Notes: generated by a model from the letters alone, not told the origin. A stretch of DNA of 64,000 nucleotides from Saprospiraceae bacterium (GCA_016715985.1 JADJXD010000001.1:5332001-5396000), one strand, 5' to 3'; positions 18,601-28,511 are shown, counted from the first letter of the stretch. Numbers and translations: made by a program.

Positions 18601-21600
18601 TTGTTGTGATTTGCTTTCGTTCTTTGAATTTATGATATTTGCCACAACCACAACGGCCACCATTCCGATTGACGTTCAGTTGTGATTTGCTTTCGTTCTT
18701 TGAATTTATGATATTTGCCACAACTGATGAAGTGAAAGAACAAATCCCATGCAGTTGTGATTTGCTTTCGTTCTTTGAATTTATGATATTTGCCACAACC
18801 AGGTAGGCAAGGAGTAGTATTAGTAATCAGTTGTGATTTGCTTTCGTTCTTTGAATTTATGATATTTGCCACAACATTCACTTTCACCACCCCAAAACCA
18901 TCCCTGTTGTGATTTGCTTTCGTTCTTTGAATTTATGATATTTGCCACAACTTTTTCTAATTCTTGTTCATTAACAATATCGTTGTGATTTGCTTTCGTT
19001 CTTTGAATTTATGATATTTGCCACAACTCAAGGTCGGGGGTTTGCAGACTGCCCGATGTTGTGATTTGCTTTCGTTCTTTGAATTTATGATATTTGCCAC
19101 AACAGGATCTGATGGTGGTGGATGTCCGTATGTGTTGTGATTTGCTTTCGTTCTTTGAATTTATGATATTTGCCACAACTATTGTGAAACGGATTCAGAT
19201 GAAGAAGCGTTGTGATTTGCTTTCGTTCTTTGAATTTATGATATTTGCCACAACATATCAATCAAATAACATTCTTTCTGAATAGTTGTGATTTGCTTTC
19301 GTTCTTTGAATTTATGATATTTGCCACAACTGACGATGGTCTGCTGTGCACAGTGCCAGAGTTGTGATTTGCTTTCGTTCTTTGAATTTATGATATTTGC
19401 CACAACCCTTAAAGACGACCTTCCGCCACATCAATTGTTGTGATTTGCTTTCGTTCTTTGAATTTATGATATTTGCCACAACTTTTACAATCACATCATC
19501 AGGAAGTACTCAGTTGTGATTTGCTTTCGTTCTTTGAATTTATGATATTTGCCACAACCTAAATTTTCAAATTAAAGACACATGCAAGGGTTGTGATTTG
19601 CTTTCGTTCTTTGAATTTATGATATTTGCCACAACGGTCGTATTTCTTTCAACCAGTTTGACGGAGTTGTGATTTGCTTTCGTTCTTTGAATTTATGATA
19701 TTTGCCACAACGAGAAAGGGCGAGGTTCTTTTACAAAGCAGGTTGTGATTTGCTTTCGTTCTTTGAATTTATGATATTTGCCACAACGGCATCATCTGCC
19801 AGTCCCAGCTGCTTTGCGTTGTGATTTGCTTTCGTTCTTTGAATTTATGATATTTGCCACAACTAATTCCACGCACACGCCAAGCAACAAGGCGTTGTGA
19901 TTTGCTTTCGTTCTTTGAATTTATGATATTTGCCACAACCAATTTTCTTTTTAATGAAGATGGAACTTAGTTGTGATTTGCTTTCGTTCTTTGAATTTAT
20001 GATATTTGCCACAACCTTATCTGTCCGGTGCATGGACAGCCAGCAGTTGTGATTTGCTTTCGTTCTTTGAATTTATGATATTTGCCACAACTCATGGAAC
20101 CAAGGAGCTGGAAGAAGTGGTGTTGTGATTTGCTTTCGTTCTTTGAATTTATGATATTTGCCACAACTCTCCCAGTCTATGTATCGCTGTCGCACGCGTT
20201 GTGATTTGCTTTCGTTCTTTGAATTTATGATATTTGCCACAACGGTGCAGGTTTTTCTTGTGTCAATCAATACGTTGTGATTTGCTTTCGTTCTTTGAAT
20301 TTATGATATTTGCCACAACGATTTCCTCCCATCAACCATTCAAGTTTTAGTTGTGATTTGCTTTCGTTCTTTGAATTTATGATATTTGCCACAACTCACC
20401 GATTGTGACCAATGTCAACTCTCCAGTTGTGATTTGCTTTCGTTCTTTGAATTTATGATATTTGCCACAACAGATGCTTGTACCGCTGCTGGATGGCACG
20501 GGTTGTGATTTGCTTTCGTTCTTTGAATTTATGATATTTGCCACAACCCCTTCTTTGTAACAAACCTAATAGAGTAGGTTGTGATTTGCTTTCGTTCTTT
20601 GAATTTATGATATTTGCCACAACCTTCAAAATTGGCAAACTCTAATTTATTTGTTGTGATTTGCTTTCGTTCTTTGAATTTATGATATTTGCCACAACCT
20701 TACTTTTTTAAAAGACCTAAAAGAAGTAGTTGTGATTTGCTTTCGTTCTTTGAATTTATGATATTTGCCACAACTGGCGTGGTGGCTATTGGCTTGTATG
20801 GGGTGTTGTGATTTGCTTTCGTTCTTTGAATTTATGATATTTGCCACAACAATTTGATATGAACACAGAAGATTTAGAAAGTTGTGATTTGCTTTCGTTC
20901 TTTGAATTTATGATATTTGCCACAACTCAATCCGGCATCCTTAAATCTGGCCATCTGTTGTGATTTGCTTTCGTTCTTTGAATTTATGATATTTGCCACA
21001 ACCGCATATACCTGAGAGCATCAGTGCGCAACGTTGTGATTTGCTTTCGTTCTTTGAATTTATGATATTTGCCACAACCCATTTTTAGTGCCGATAAAGT
21101 ACTATCTGTTGTGATTTGCTTTCGTTCTTTGAATTTATGATATTTGCCACAACCATTGATCACAGGCTCTGACACCGGGGCCAGTTGTGATTTGCTTTCG
21201 TTCTTTGAATTTATGATATTTGCCACAACATTAAACATCTTCGCAAGCTGGCTTTGGTTGTTGTGATTTGCTTTCGTTCTTTGAATTTATGATATTTGCC
21301 ACAACTTAAAATTTAATAACATGAAATACATTTGGTTGTGATTTGCTTTCGTTCTTTGAATTTATGATATTTGCCACAACGGAAAATGATTTCAAACGAA
21401 CTTTCGGTACGTTGTGATTTGCTTTCGTTCTTTGAATTTATGATATTTGCCACAACTTTGGGTGTCCAGGTTCAAAGTAACAAATTGTTGTGATTTGCTT
21501 TCGTTCTTTGAATTTATGATATTTGCCACAACAGCCAGCTTACATTTAATTCACTTCCGTAGGTTGTGATTTGCTTTCGTTCTTTGAATTTATGATATTT

Positions 21601-22136
21601 GCCACAACCCAATAATGAAGTATACTTTTAGATTGAAGTTGTGATTTGCTTTCGTTCTTTGAATTTATGATATTTGCCACAACGGCAGGAATTGGACTTG
21701 CGATTATAATTGGGTTGTGATTTGCTTTCGTTCTTTGAATTTATGATATTTGCCACAACTCAAAGTTTTTAGTCACCTTTTCAATTTCAGTTGTGATTTG
21801 CTTTCGTTCTTTGAATTTATGATATTTGCCACAACTCATTGACGACATGAAACAAACAATACCTGTTGTGATTTGCTTTCGTTCTTTGAATTTATGATAT
21901 TTGCCACAACCCACATTCTGATCACTCCACTTTGCTAAAAGTTGTGATTTGCTTTCGTTCTTTGAATTTATGATATTTGCCACAACGGTTCCCGTGTATC
22001 GCTCAAACCCGAACAGTTGTGATTTGCTTTCGTTCTTTGAATTTATGATATTTGCCACAACAGAAAAAGCACTTATATGACAACAATTCCGTTGTGATTT
22101 GCTTTCGTTCTTTGAATTTATGATATTTGCCACAAC
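15180..22136 (+). CRISPR. Type II-C CRISPR array, 90 repeats and 89 spacers
   Basis: I counted 90 repeats. Repeats 5-90 (from 15648) are 46 bp; they begin GTTGTGATTTGCTTTCGTT and end TATGATATTTGCCACAAC. Spacers are 29-31 bp, mostly 30. The anti-repeat of the tracrRNA pairs with the 5' part of the repeat, so crRNAs are read rightwards, opposite to the cas genes. Repeats 1-4 contain insertions. Repeats 21-24 and 35-40 end CACAGC in place of CACAAC. The spacer at 16756-16785 recurs at 21154-21183. The repeat has Bacteroidota promoter-like elements (TTTG at positions 8-11, GATATTTG at 32-39, 20 bases between). The many short minus-strand reading frames across the array are translations of the repeat and are not genes. 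Confidence 0.99.
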
Positions 22137-22197
22137 ATACCCGTAGCTAATACTCAGATATTCAATGTTTTACAACTCAGCTCAGGATTCGTTAAAT

Positions 22198-22210
22198 GGC
22201 AAATATCATA
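22198..22210 (-). repeat. Inverted fragment of the CRISPR repeat past the array end
   Basis: Thirteen bases here are the exact reverse complement of repeat positions 29-41 (TATGATATTTGCC). They lie 61 bp after the last repeat and just before the shared terminator. It could be a remnant of an inverted repeat or could pair with the 3' half of the last repeat in the precursor RNA. The rest of 22137-22263 has no gene. Confidence 0.55.
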
Positions 22211-22213
22211 CAT

Positions 22214-22240
22214 AAAAAAGCCGTCCTGACGGCTTTTTTT
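22214..22240. terminator. Bidirectional terminator between the array and cas2
   Basis: A run of A, the stem AGCCGT/ACGGCT with a four-base loop, then a run of T. The symmetric design can end both the rightward array transcript and the leftward cas9-cas1-cas2 transcript, which converge here. Confidence 0.9.
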
Positions 22241-22263
22241 ATTTCTGTCAGCATAAAATAGAA

Positions 22264-22605
22264 TCAGAAAAATTCCAGTTGCCGGGGTTGGTTTGTGTTG
22301 TTGTTTTCTTTTTGCTTTTTGCCATTAAAAAATTCCAGACGGCCAAATTGCGCATCTGTGATCTCAAACACAATCACCTGACCCATTGGCGGCAGATTGA
22401 TCTTCACTCTTTTTTTATGCACTTCTGCATTTTCTCTGGAACTGCAATGTCTGGCATACATACTGAACTGAAACATCGTAAAACCGTCATCCAGCAGATA
22501 TTTACGAAATTTACTGTAGTTTTTCCGGTCTTTTTTAGTTTCCGTTGGCAGGTCAAAGTGTACAAATACCCACATAATCTGATATTTATTAAGTCTGTTT
22601 AACAT
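22264..22605 (-). CDS. cas2: CRISPR-associated endonuclease Cas2
   Basis: 113 residues from the ATG at 22605, which overlaps the cas1 stop (ATGTTAA), so cas1 and cas2 are coupled. An upstream start at 22650 would run inside cas1 and is unlikely. The ferredoxin-like Cas2 fold is clear: strand MWVFVHFDLPT with the metal-site Asp18, DRKNYSKFRKYLLDDGFTMFQFS, and VIVFEITDAQF. The tail after about residue 95 is charged and ends PRQLEFF. Cas2 forms the central dimer of the Cas1-Cas2 complex that inserts new spacers. The gene is last of the cas operon, facing the array end across the shared terminator. Confidence 0.95.
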   Translation of the reverse strand: MLNRLNKYQIMWVFVHFDLPTETKKDRKNYSKFRKYLLDDGFTMFQFSMYARHCSSRENAEVHKKRVKINLPPMGQVIVFEITDAQFGRLEFFNGKKQKENNNTNQPRQLEFF

Positions 22606-23504
22606 ATGATTTCCGGATATAAAATTTTTCGGGCTGAACCCTGATAACATTTTACCAGACTGGCAGTAGTGCGTTGGGCACCCACCATCAAAGGACTCAA
22701 TTTGTTTTCTATACGGATGTCGATGGCCGGAATCTGCAGTAAATGTTGTTTGTCTTTTACGGTCAGCTCTTCCGTTTCGTCTGTTTTTTGTGCCATATAT
22801 TCCAGCACCAATTTGTCCACAATGGGCCGATATGGCTCCATGATATCATCTGCCAGGCAGTAAGCATTGTATTTATTGCTGTGATGTATGCCCAATGCAG
22901 GCAGGCAACCACTGCCGACCAGATTTCTGGCTATAACGGCTCTGAGTATCGCATAGCCATAATTAAACAAAACATTGGGCCCACCTTCAAATCTGCCACG
23001 AGTAACATTGTATTCATTCAGTAAAAAATTCCAGTAAATCGATGCGGCTTGGGCTTCATAATTTTCAGGGTCACCGCTGTTGACTCTTGTTACCATTTTG
23101 TCAATATGAAGTGTTTTATGACCCAAATGCCTGAGCAGAGTAGCCTGATTTTGTATTTTGGCAGTCACGGTTTGTTTCCAGAGCTGTTTTTTGAGCGGTT
23201 CACTGGCTTCCATCTGATAGCGTAGTTTTTCTGTATAGGTATCATTGGCTGTGATGGGCAGACTCATGGATACGGGCATGTGATTACTTCCACACCAGAT
23301 GATGACAGCATTATTTTCCTGTAGTGAGGTGATGACAGAATGTGTAAAAGTCAATTGTGTATGATCTGCCACCACCACACCGATGTCTTCTACCGGGATA
23401 GTGTGTTCTGCGTTTTCAGTTTCTCCGGTTTTTTTGATACAGAGCTGTTTATTTCTGATCGACAGATATGCAGGATTTCCAAAATAAATAGTACGCTTTA
23501 TCAT
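22599..23504 (-). CDS. cas1: CRISPR-associated integrase Cas1
   Basis: 301 residues. The standard Cas1 metal-site residues are visible: Glu150 in NYEAQAASIYW, His207 in GIHHSNK and Glu223 in LADDIMEPYRP. The N-terminal beta domain (IEDIGVVVADHTQLTFTHS region) and the helical C-terminal domain have normal length for type II Cas1. It cuts and joins spacer DNA at the repeat together with Cas2. It starts 59 bp after the end of cas9 and overlaps cas2. No Csn2 or Cas4 gene is present, which fits subtype II-C. Confidence 0.97.
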   Translation of the reverse strand: MIKRTIYFGNPAYLSIRNKQLCIKKTGETENAEHTIPVEDIGVVVADHTQLTFTHSVITSLQENNAVIIWCGSNHMPVSMSLPITANDTYTEKLRYQMEASEPLKKQLWKQTVTAKIQNQATLLRHLGHKTLHIDKMVTRVNSGDPENYEAQAASIYWNFLLNEYNVTRGRFEGGPNVLFNYGYAILRAVIARNLVGSGCLPALGIHHSNKYNAYCLADDIMEPYRPIVDKLVLEYMAQKTDETEELTVKDKQHLLQIPAIDIRIENKLSPLMVGAQRTTASLVKCYQGSARKILYPEIIC

Positions 23505-23563
23505 AGCAAAAGTATTTAATATGGATATATCAAATATTCTGCCAAATATATATATTAAAATTG

Positions 23564-26500
23564 TTAATATTCTCCAATAGAAATAATGTCTCCTAAATGA
23601 TTAAGGCGGACTTTGATTATTTTATTTAATGGAGAAAGGCTTTTAATTTGATGATAAGTTACACCAATAAGTTCTTTCTTATCTTCAACAGATGTTTCTA
23701 AATGATGTCTGTATTTAAAATCTCTAATGGTATTATTTCCATATTGTACAACTGAAATTGTTTGGACTCTAAACAAATTTGGGCTAATTAATTTCTTATT
23801 TTTTGAATCTAATAAATCAATTTCTTGGGGATTGAATCCCGATTTTTCATTGGGAAATACAAAGTATTCATTTTGTTTCATGGAAAATAAGAATTGCCAC
23901 CCTAATCCCTGATTATAGGTTTTGTCAACAACGGCTTCACCTGCATTTATCAAACGAACTGCGTCAAATAGAGATACCACTCGTTCCTGTAAATTACCTT
24001 TTTCATCTCTGTATATTGCTACGTGATGATTATTTCCGGTACTTACAAAATCAACAGGAATCGGTTTACCGTTTTTATCCAATATTTCATTACCAAAATG
24101 ATCTTTTTTGTAATGTAAAAATTCAGCATTTTTTACACCTGAGATGGTCACTCTTTTTATTGATATTCCTTGGCTTTTATTCAGCCATATCGGATTTTTA
24201 TCCAAATCTGAAAATGCTCTCTTAGGATCATTTCCAAAGGATTCAAAACGTTGTAATAAAACGCTCTTTACCCTTTGATCCAACACCTTTTCAATTGTTT
24301 TCACATCCTTGAAGTTGTCTGGTGTCACATCTTTTCGTATTGAATAATCTTCTTCTAACCATGTAAGATTTACGCTTTCCGGTAATGTTGCTGTTTTTTC
24401 GTCATTTAGATAAATTGGATTTTTACTCAGTACATTCTTTCCTGTAAAAGCCTTTTTAGGATCATTTTCATTTTCCTGTAAACGCAGAAGTAGAAATGTC
24501 TTATAACTTGGATTACTCACTTTGTTTATGGTTTCTGCATCAAACTTAGCCCCGATTTTTTCTAATTTGTTGACATAGTATTGATACTTACCATAAACAG
24601 TTTCTTTGTGCAACTGCCCCCTTGGAGTTAGCTCAATTTTTAGTTTATCTCCATGTGCAGTTTTTGTTATATTTTTATTTTTTGTTACGACTTTATTTTT
24701 GGCCTTGTGAGATACCAGTACATTTTCTAGATGTTCTTTAGCAACCTGTCTGAAATTAGGAATGGGTGCCTTAAATACTCTTGTTTTTTGACCTTCGTCG
24801 TTAATTTTAATCTCTGTTTCTAAATTTTCTATTCCAATGATATTATGATGCAATTTGTGCCTGGCATCTTTTCTGGCGTTAAGATAATTAAGATATTGAA
24901 TATAATTATGTTTTGTAAAAGCAACCGTAAGAGCATCCATAGCATGATGCCTGTGGTCATTTCTTTTACTCCAATCCACAATTCTTTCTTTAAAGCTTCC
25001 GTCCTTTTTCTCTACTTTCTCAGTTAAACCTAATGTTTTAAATTTATCAAAATTCAATTCCTGCATAATATTTATCAACCCCCAATCTTCTCGCAATCTA
25101 TCTGTAATATTTCCTGAAGTAGAAACTACAGATCTCGTAATGTCATACAGCATATTTTTAGCTTTTTTGGCAATGTATTGACTATCTCTTAAATCTCGCT
25201 CTATAAATCCTTCCCCGATGTCTTTCTCTTGTTTCAGTAGTTTCTGATATTTAGCTTTTGTGATACCTTCTTCTTTGCCTAACTTAAACATTCTTTCAAT
25301 TCGTTGAGTGTACTCATCCAGCTTTTGATCACCAAATTTACTTTCTATATAGTCATAGGCCGTTTTGTTTCCTTTATCGAGATTATCCTGTCTATACACA
25401 ACAGTTTTATTTGAAAAACTATCATCAAATAATTTGGATTGAGGTATTATATGCTCTACATCAACTTGTTTGCTAAAAAGTATTTCCCTTGGAATATACC
25501 TATCAGTGTATAAATCCTTGTACCCATTGTTTTTTAGTTCTTCGTATAATTTATAGCGTATAATATCATTTCGTGTTGGATTTTTTATGCCAAACTCTGA
25601 CTGTAAAGTCTTAAATACCTTTTCATGAGCAATTTTGGCTGCATTAATATTGGTAGTCATTTCTGCTCTTTCTTTAGCATTCTTTTTCAATTCACGGGCT
25701 AGTTCTATCCTTATTTCATCAAATTTGAAATATTCAATAATTTTCCCATTTTCATCTTTGGCACTATATTTTTCAATTATTGCATTGACCAGATTTACCA
25801 TTTGATTTAATATTTTTTCTACAACGGGATTGCGCAGACTATTTTTTTTCAATAAATCCAATGTGTCTCTTAATGGTCTTTTAGCTATTTCTTCTCTTGT
25901 CAATGATGATGCAGAATGTCTATAACCTGCCAATTCACAAGCCGTACTATATTTATTTTCTTTTATGTGAGGGTATATTTTTCTAATTGCTTTTGTACTT
26001 AAACTGCCATAATCATCTTTTAAAGCTACATTGGCCAGAATTTTAGCTTGATCTTTTTTAAATCCAAATTTTTTAAATAATAATTCATATAACTTTTCAT
26101 TGCCACTTGCCGAATCGTCACCTTCATAAGAATACAACAAATGCCAGAGTTGATAAGAAGATTGTTGCTCGAATTCCTTTCCGTCCAATTCTGCATCAAA
26201 TTCCAAAATGTCTGTTTTGATATTTAACGTATCAAATATCCGTTTAATCATATCTTTGATAGCTGATGCAGAAACATCCAAGTCATCCAGGTGAACTTCA
26301 TCCTTATTTAATTTTACTTTCAGCAAGTCTTTAATATCATATCCTTCCAGCTCTAAGATACTTAAGTAGGCATTATACAGTGCTTTGTTGGTATTGTTTC
26401 CTTCAATTTGAGAATAATTCAGTTCCCAATCCATAGGCTTGTAACCTAAAATTTCAATAATTTTATTGGCTGACAGATTTCCTTTGATATTGAGTTCTTC

Positions 26501-27874
26501 AAATAATTTATGTTTGGTTTCAAGATCGAATATGAAAATCTCTTTTTCTTCTTCAAAAAGTGAAATTTGATTTGAAGCTTTCGGAGCTCTTTTTTTACTA
26601 CCTTTTTTCCTTACTTCGATGTTGGATAGTATCTGCCATATCTTAAACTCCTGAAATAAAGGTGACGATTTTGGAGCAACCTTTTGACCAATAGTTTTAC
26701 TTTTACCATTTATATTTTTCTCTTGATTTTCAAACTCGCAAAAACTAATTAAACCTTTTTGAGATTTTAGTTTCCTCTGGTAAAATATTACTATATCTCT
26801 GATTTCATTCTTCAATTCATTAGTAAGTTCTTTATGGTGCTTGGATTGTTCACTCCAAATAGCTTCGAATTCGTCTAAATAATCTTGTCTATAGAAAACT
26901 TGACTTTTCAAACGAGTATGACGATTTTCCACCAATTGTTTATAAAGGTTTTGACCCACAGTTTCCTTATTAAAATACAATTCCTTACTACGATCTGAGA
27001 TTGCACCTAAATATCCACTTGAGTTATTTAGATTATTATTAACTTCTGTTATAACGTATGCAGCTTCTTCTACTTGTAACTGCATTTCAATGGCTTCACT
27101 TCTCCATTTGTATGCTTGAAGTCTTTTTTCTTCTCTTGACTTTGCTTTATTTTCCGCCGTGTTAAATTTGTATTTACCCCAGAATGCAGCAGATGTTGCT
27201 CTTTGACCCTTTCCTTTAAGTTCTTTATAAAATTCTTCAGTATATATCTCAGGATAAAACTGTTTCTGAAAATTCCATACTTTATCAAACTCAGATTGCA
27301 AATCAGATCGATAAAAATCCGGAATATGTTTTTTCCCTTCATTAAGTAGCTGTAATGCTAATTGACCTGGGGTGAGCCTTTCTTCATACAATCTCATTGC
27401 CACGGCCATACCATCAATAGCTTGCCCTTCATCTTCATTTTTTGCTTTTCGACTACTTTTATATCCTCTCTTTTTATTTATCGCCAAGAGTACTCGTGCT
27501 AATTCATCTGTTTCTATCTTTTCTGTAACAGATTTGGCTCTTAATCGCCATGTCTCAAAAGTTGTGTTCTTACCATCTTCTGCCAAAATTGTTTTGGGTG
27601 TAATTATTTTAGCATTGGTCAAAACCTCAATTAAGTTTTTCCTGCGTAACTGGTAGCGATCCAATGTGCGACGTGCACCACGTTTAAGCGTTCTGTCTGC
27701 ATTTATGGTAACAGGTTTTCCTTTTTCGAAATTGGTTTGCTCATCGGTAGTTAATGGGTTAACCCTTGTACCTACTTGTATTATCTTTGAATATTCTGGA
27801 TTTGGATCTTCAATGACATAAGCCCAACCTATGGAGGTAGTCCCCAAATCTAAACCTAAAATATTTTTACCCAT
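23564..27874 (-). CDS. cas9: Cas9 endonuclease, Bacteroidota II-C type
   Basis: 1436 residues, the large form seen in Bacteroidota II-C loci. RuvC-I is at the N-terminus (LGLDLGTTSIGW, Asp9). It is followed by an arginine-rich bridge helix (about 60-80: LKRGARRTLDRYQLRRKN) and a long helical recognition lobe. RuvC-II has Glu724 in IRIELARE. The HNH domain has His808 in DVEHIIPQS, and RuvC-III has His977 and Asp980 in HRHHAMDAL. The C-terminal wedge/PAM-interacting region runs to residue 1436. All catalytic residues are present, so it should be an active crRNA-tracrRNA-guided DNA nuclease. The start codon lies 7 bp from the -33 element of the divergent tracrRNA promoter, so the promoters of cas9 and tracrRNA must overlap. 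The PAM cannot be read from this window. Confidence 0.98.
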   Translation of the reverse strand: MGKNILGLDLGTTSIGWAYVIEDPNPEYSKIIQVGTRVNPLTTDEQTNFEKGKPVTINADRTLKRGARRTLDRYQLRRKNLIEVLTNAKIITPKTILAEDGKNTTFETWRLRAKSVTEKIETDELARVLLAINKKRGYKSSRKAKNEDEGQAIDGMAVAMRLYEERLTPGQLALQLLNEGKKHIPDFYRSDLQSEFDKVWNFQKQFYPEIYTEEFYKELKGKGQRATSAAFWGKYKFNTAENKAKSREEKRLQAYKWRSEAIEMQLQVEEAAYVITEVNNNLNNSSGYLGAISDRSKELYFNKETVGQNLYKQLVENRHTRLKSQVFYRQDYLDEFEAIWSEQSKHHKELTNELKNEIRDIVIFYQRKLKSQKGLISFCEFENQEKNINGKSKTIGQKVAPKSSPLFQEFKIWQILSNIEVRKKGSKKRAPKASNQISLFEEEKEIFIFDLETKHKLFEELNIKGNLSANKIIEILGYKPMDWELNYSQIEGNNTNKALYNAYLSILELEGYDIKDLLKVKLNKDEVHLDDLDVSASAIKDMIKRIFDTLNIKTDILEFDAELDGKEFEQQSSYQLWHLLYSYEGDDSASGNEKLYELLFKKFGFKKDQAKILANVALKDDYGSLSTKAIRKIYPHIKENKYSTACELAGYRHSASSLTREEIAKRPLRDTLDLLKKNSLRNPVVEKILNQMVNLVNAIIEKYSAKDENGKIIEYFKFDEIRIELARELKKNAKERAEMTTNINAAKIAHEKVFKTLQSEFGIKNPTRNDIIRYKLYEELKNNGYKDLYTDRYIPREILFSKQVDVEHIIPQSKLFDDSFSNKTVVYRQDNLDKGNKTAYDYIESKFGDQKLDEYTQRIERMFKLGKEEGITKAKYQKLLKQEKDIGEGFIERDLRDSQYIAKKAKNMLYDITRSVVSTSGNITDRLREDWGLINIMQELNFDKFKTLGLTEKVEKKDGSFKERIVDWSKRNDHRHHAMDALTVAFTKHNYIQYLNYLNARKDARHKLHHNIIGIENLETEIKINDEGQKTRVFKAPIPNFRQVAKEHLENVLVSHKAKNKVVTKNKNITKTAHGDKLKIELTPRGQLHKETVYGKYQYYVNKLEKIGAKFDAETINKVSNPSYKTFLLLRLQENENDPKKAFTGKNVLSKNPIYLNDEKTATLPESVNLTWLEEDYSIRKDVTPDNFKDVKTIEKVLDQRVKSVLLQRFESFGNDPKRAFSDLDKNPIWLNKSQGISIKRVTISGVKNAEFLHYKKDHFGNEILDKNGKPIPVDFVSTGNNHHVAIYRDEKGNLQERVVSLFDAVRLINAGEAVVDKTYNQGLGWQFLFSMKQNEYFVFPNEKSGFNPQEIDLLDSKNKKLISPNLFRVQTISVVQYGNNTIRDFKYRHHLETSVEDKKELIGVTYHQIKSLSPLNKIIKVRLNHLGDIISIGEY

Positions 27875-27880
27875 TGTTAC

Positions 27881-27908
27881 TTTGATTTAATATTTTAATA
27901 TACCTTTG
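27881..27908 (+). promoter_or_regulatory. tracrRNA promoter, Bacteroidota type
   Basis: TTTG at 27881-27884, 16 bases, then TACCTTTG at 27901-27908, an exact match to the phylum's TAnnTTTG -7 element. Transcription would begin about 5-8 bases later, at the anti-repeat. On the other strand a possible cas9 promoter uses the TTTG inside the reverse complement of the anti-repeat and a TATATTAA about 18 bases on. Confidence 0.7.
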
Positions 27909-27912
27909 TTCT

Positions 27913-27988
27913 AACGAAAGCAAATCACAATAAGGATTATTCCGTTGTGAAAACATTTAGCGCCTCGACTATCTTCGGGGCTTTTTTT
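27913..27988 (+). ncRNA. tracrRNA of the II-C locus
   Basis: The anti-repeat at 27913-27930 is the exact complement of the first bases of the CRISPR repeat after its opening G (repeat TTGTGATTTGCTTTCGTT). It is followed by the conserved core AAGGATTATTCCGTTGTG and AAAACATTTA. A terminator closes the RNA: stem GCCTCGA (27962-27968) with TCGGGGC (27975-27981) and a run of seven T. The order anti-repeat, core, terminator is the standard tracrRNA layout. It is transcribed away from cas9. The anti-repeat is continuous over 18 bases with no bulge. The 5' end is set from the promoter and is approximate. Confidence 0.93.
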
Positions 27989-27993
27989 ATTAT

Positions 27994-28224
27994 TTATTGA
28001 TCTTCTTTTGGCCAACCTTTATAAAACATTAATTTTCGTTCTATTGGCTTGTTGATAGCATCCATTCCATATTTTTCAATAATCTTTTTCATGGCTGATC
28101 TTAATCTTGCAATTATTACTTCATTTGAAGGATTTTCATATTCAGTTTGTAGTGGTTGGTCATTATGAATTTTATCAACTTCTCTTGTTTTCATACTTCT
28201 TTTTTTCATTTTTAATTTTTTCAT
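27994..28224 (-). CDS. Small basic protein of unknown function
   Basis: 76 residues, rich in Lys/Arg, starting MKKLKMKKRSMKTREV and ending with a helix-like EVIIARLRSAMKKIIEKYGMD and RKLMFYKGWPKEDQ. I do not recognise it. Its 3' end converges on the tracrRNA terminator, 5 bp apart. The first Met gives the longest form; internal Met codons could also be used. The upstream 28225-28511 region is AT-rich with no gene. Coding status is moderately likely because the C-terminal half looks protein-like. Confidence 0.5.
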   Translation of the reverse strand: MKKLKMKKRSMKTREVDKIHNDQPLQTEYENPSNEVIIARLRSAMKKIIEKYGMDAINKPIERKLMFYKGWPKEDQ

Positions 28225-28431
28225 TTGTCAATTCTAATTTCGTCAATCTTAATAATGATTTAGATAATTTTACTATCAAAAATATAATAATTTCTGAAAA
28301 GACAGAAAAATAAGTAGAATATTTTTTTAAAATTGAAATTTTCAAGACAGAAATGACGAAGATTATTCTGTTGTACGAACTGTAAATTCGATTTGTTCAA
28401 TTTAAAATTATTACATATTTTAAATAATAAT

Positions 28432-28470
28432 AAAAAAGGGGAAACAGATACACCACCTGATTCCCCTTTA
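28432..28470 (-). terminator. Terminator of the Cys-rich protein gene
   Basis: Inverted repeat AAAGGGGAA (28435-28443) and TTCCCCTTT (28461-28469) with a 17-base loop, followed on the minus strand by a T run. It lies 42 bp after the stop of the gene at 28512. Confidence 0.7.
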
Positions 28471-28511
28471 TTTCAAATTCTTAAACTAAAGTCAAAACTG
28501 ATCTGATCAGC

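Noticed and set aside
15167..22133. Many minus-strand reading frames of 60-130 codons with repeated VANIINSKNESKSQ or CGKYHKFKERKQITT
   Set aside because: They are the CRISPR repeat translated in different frames. No start, ribosome site or conservation supports them.
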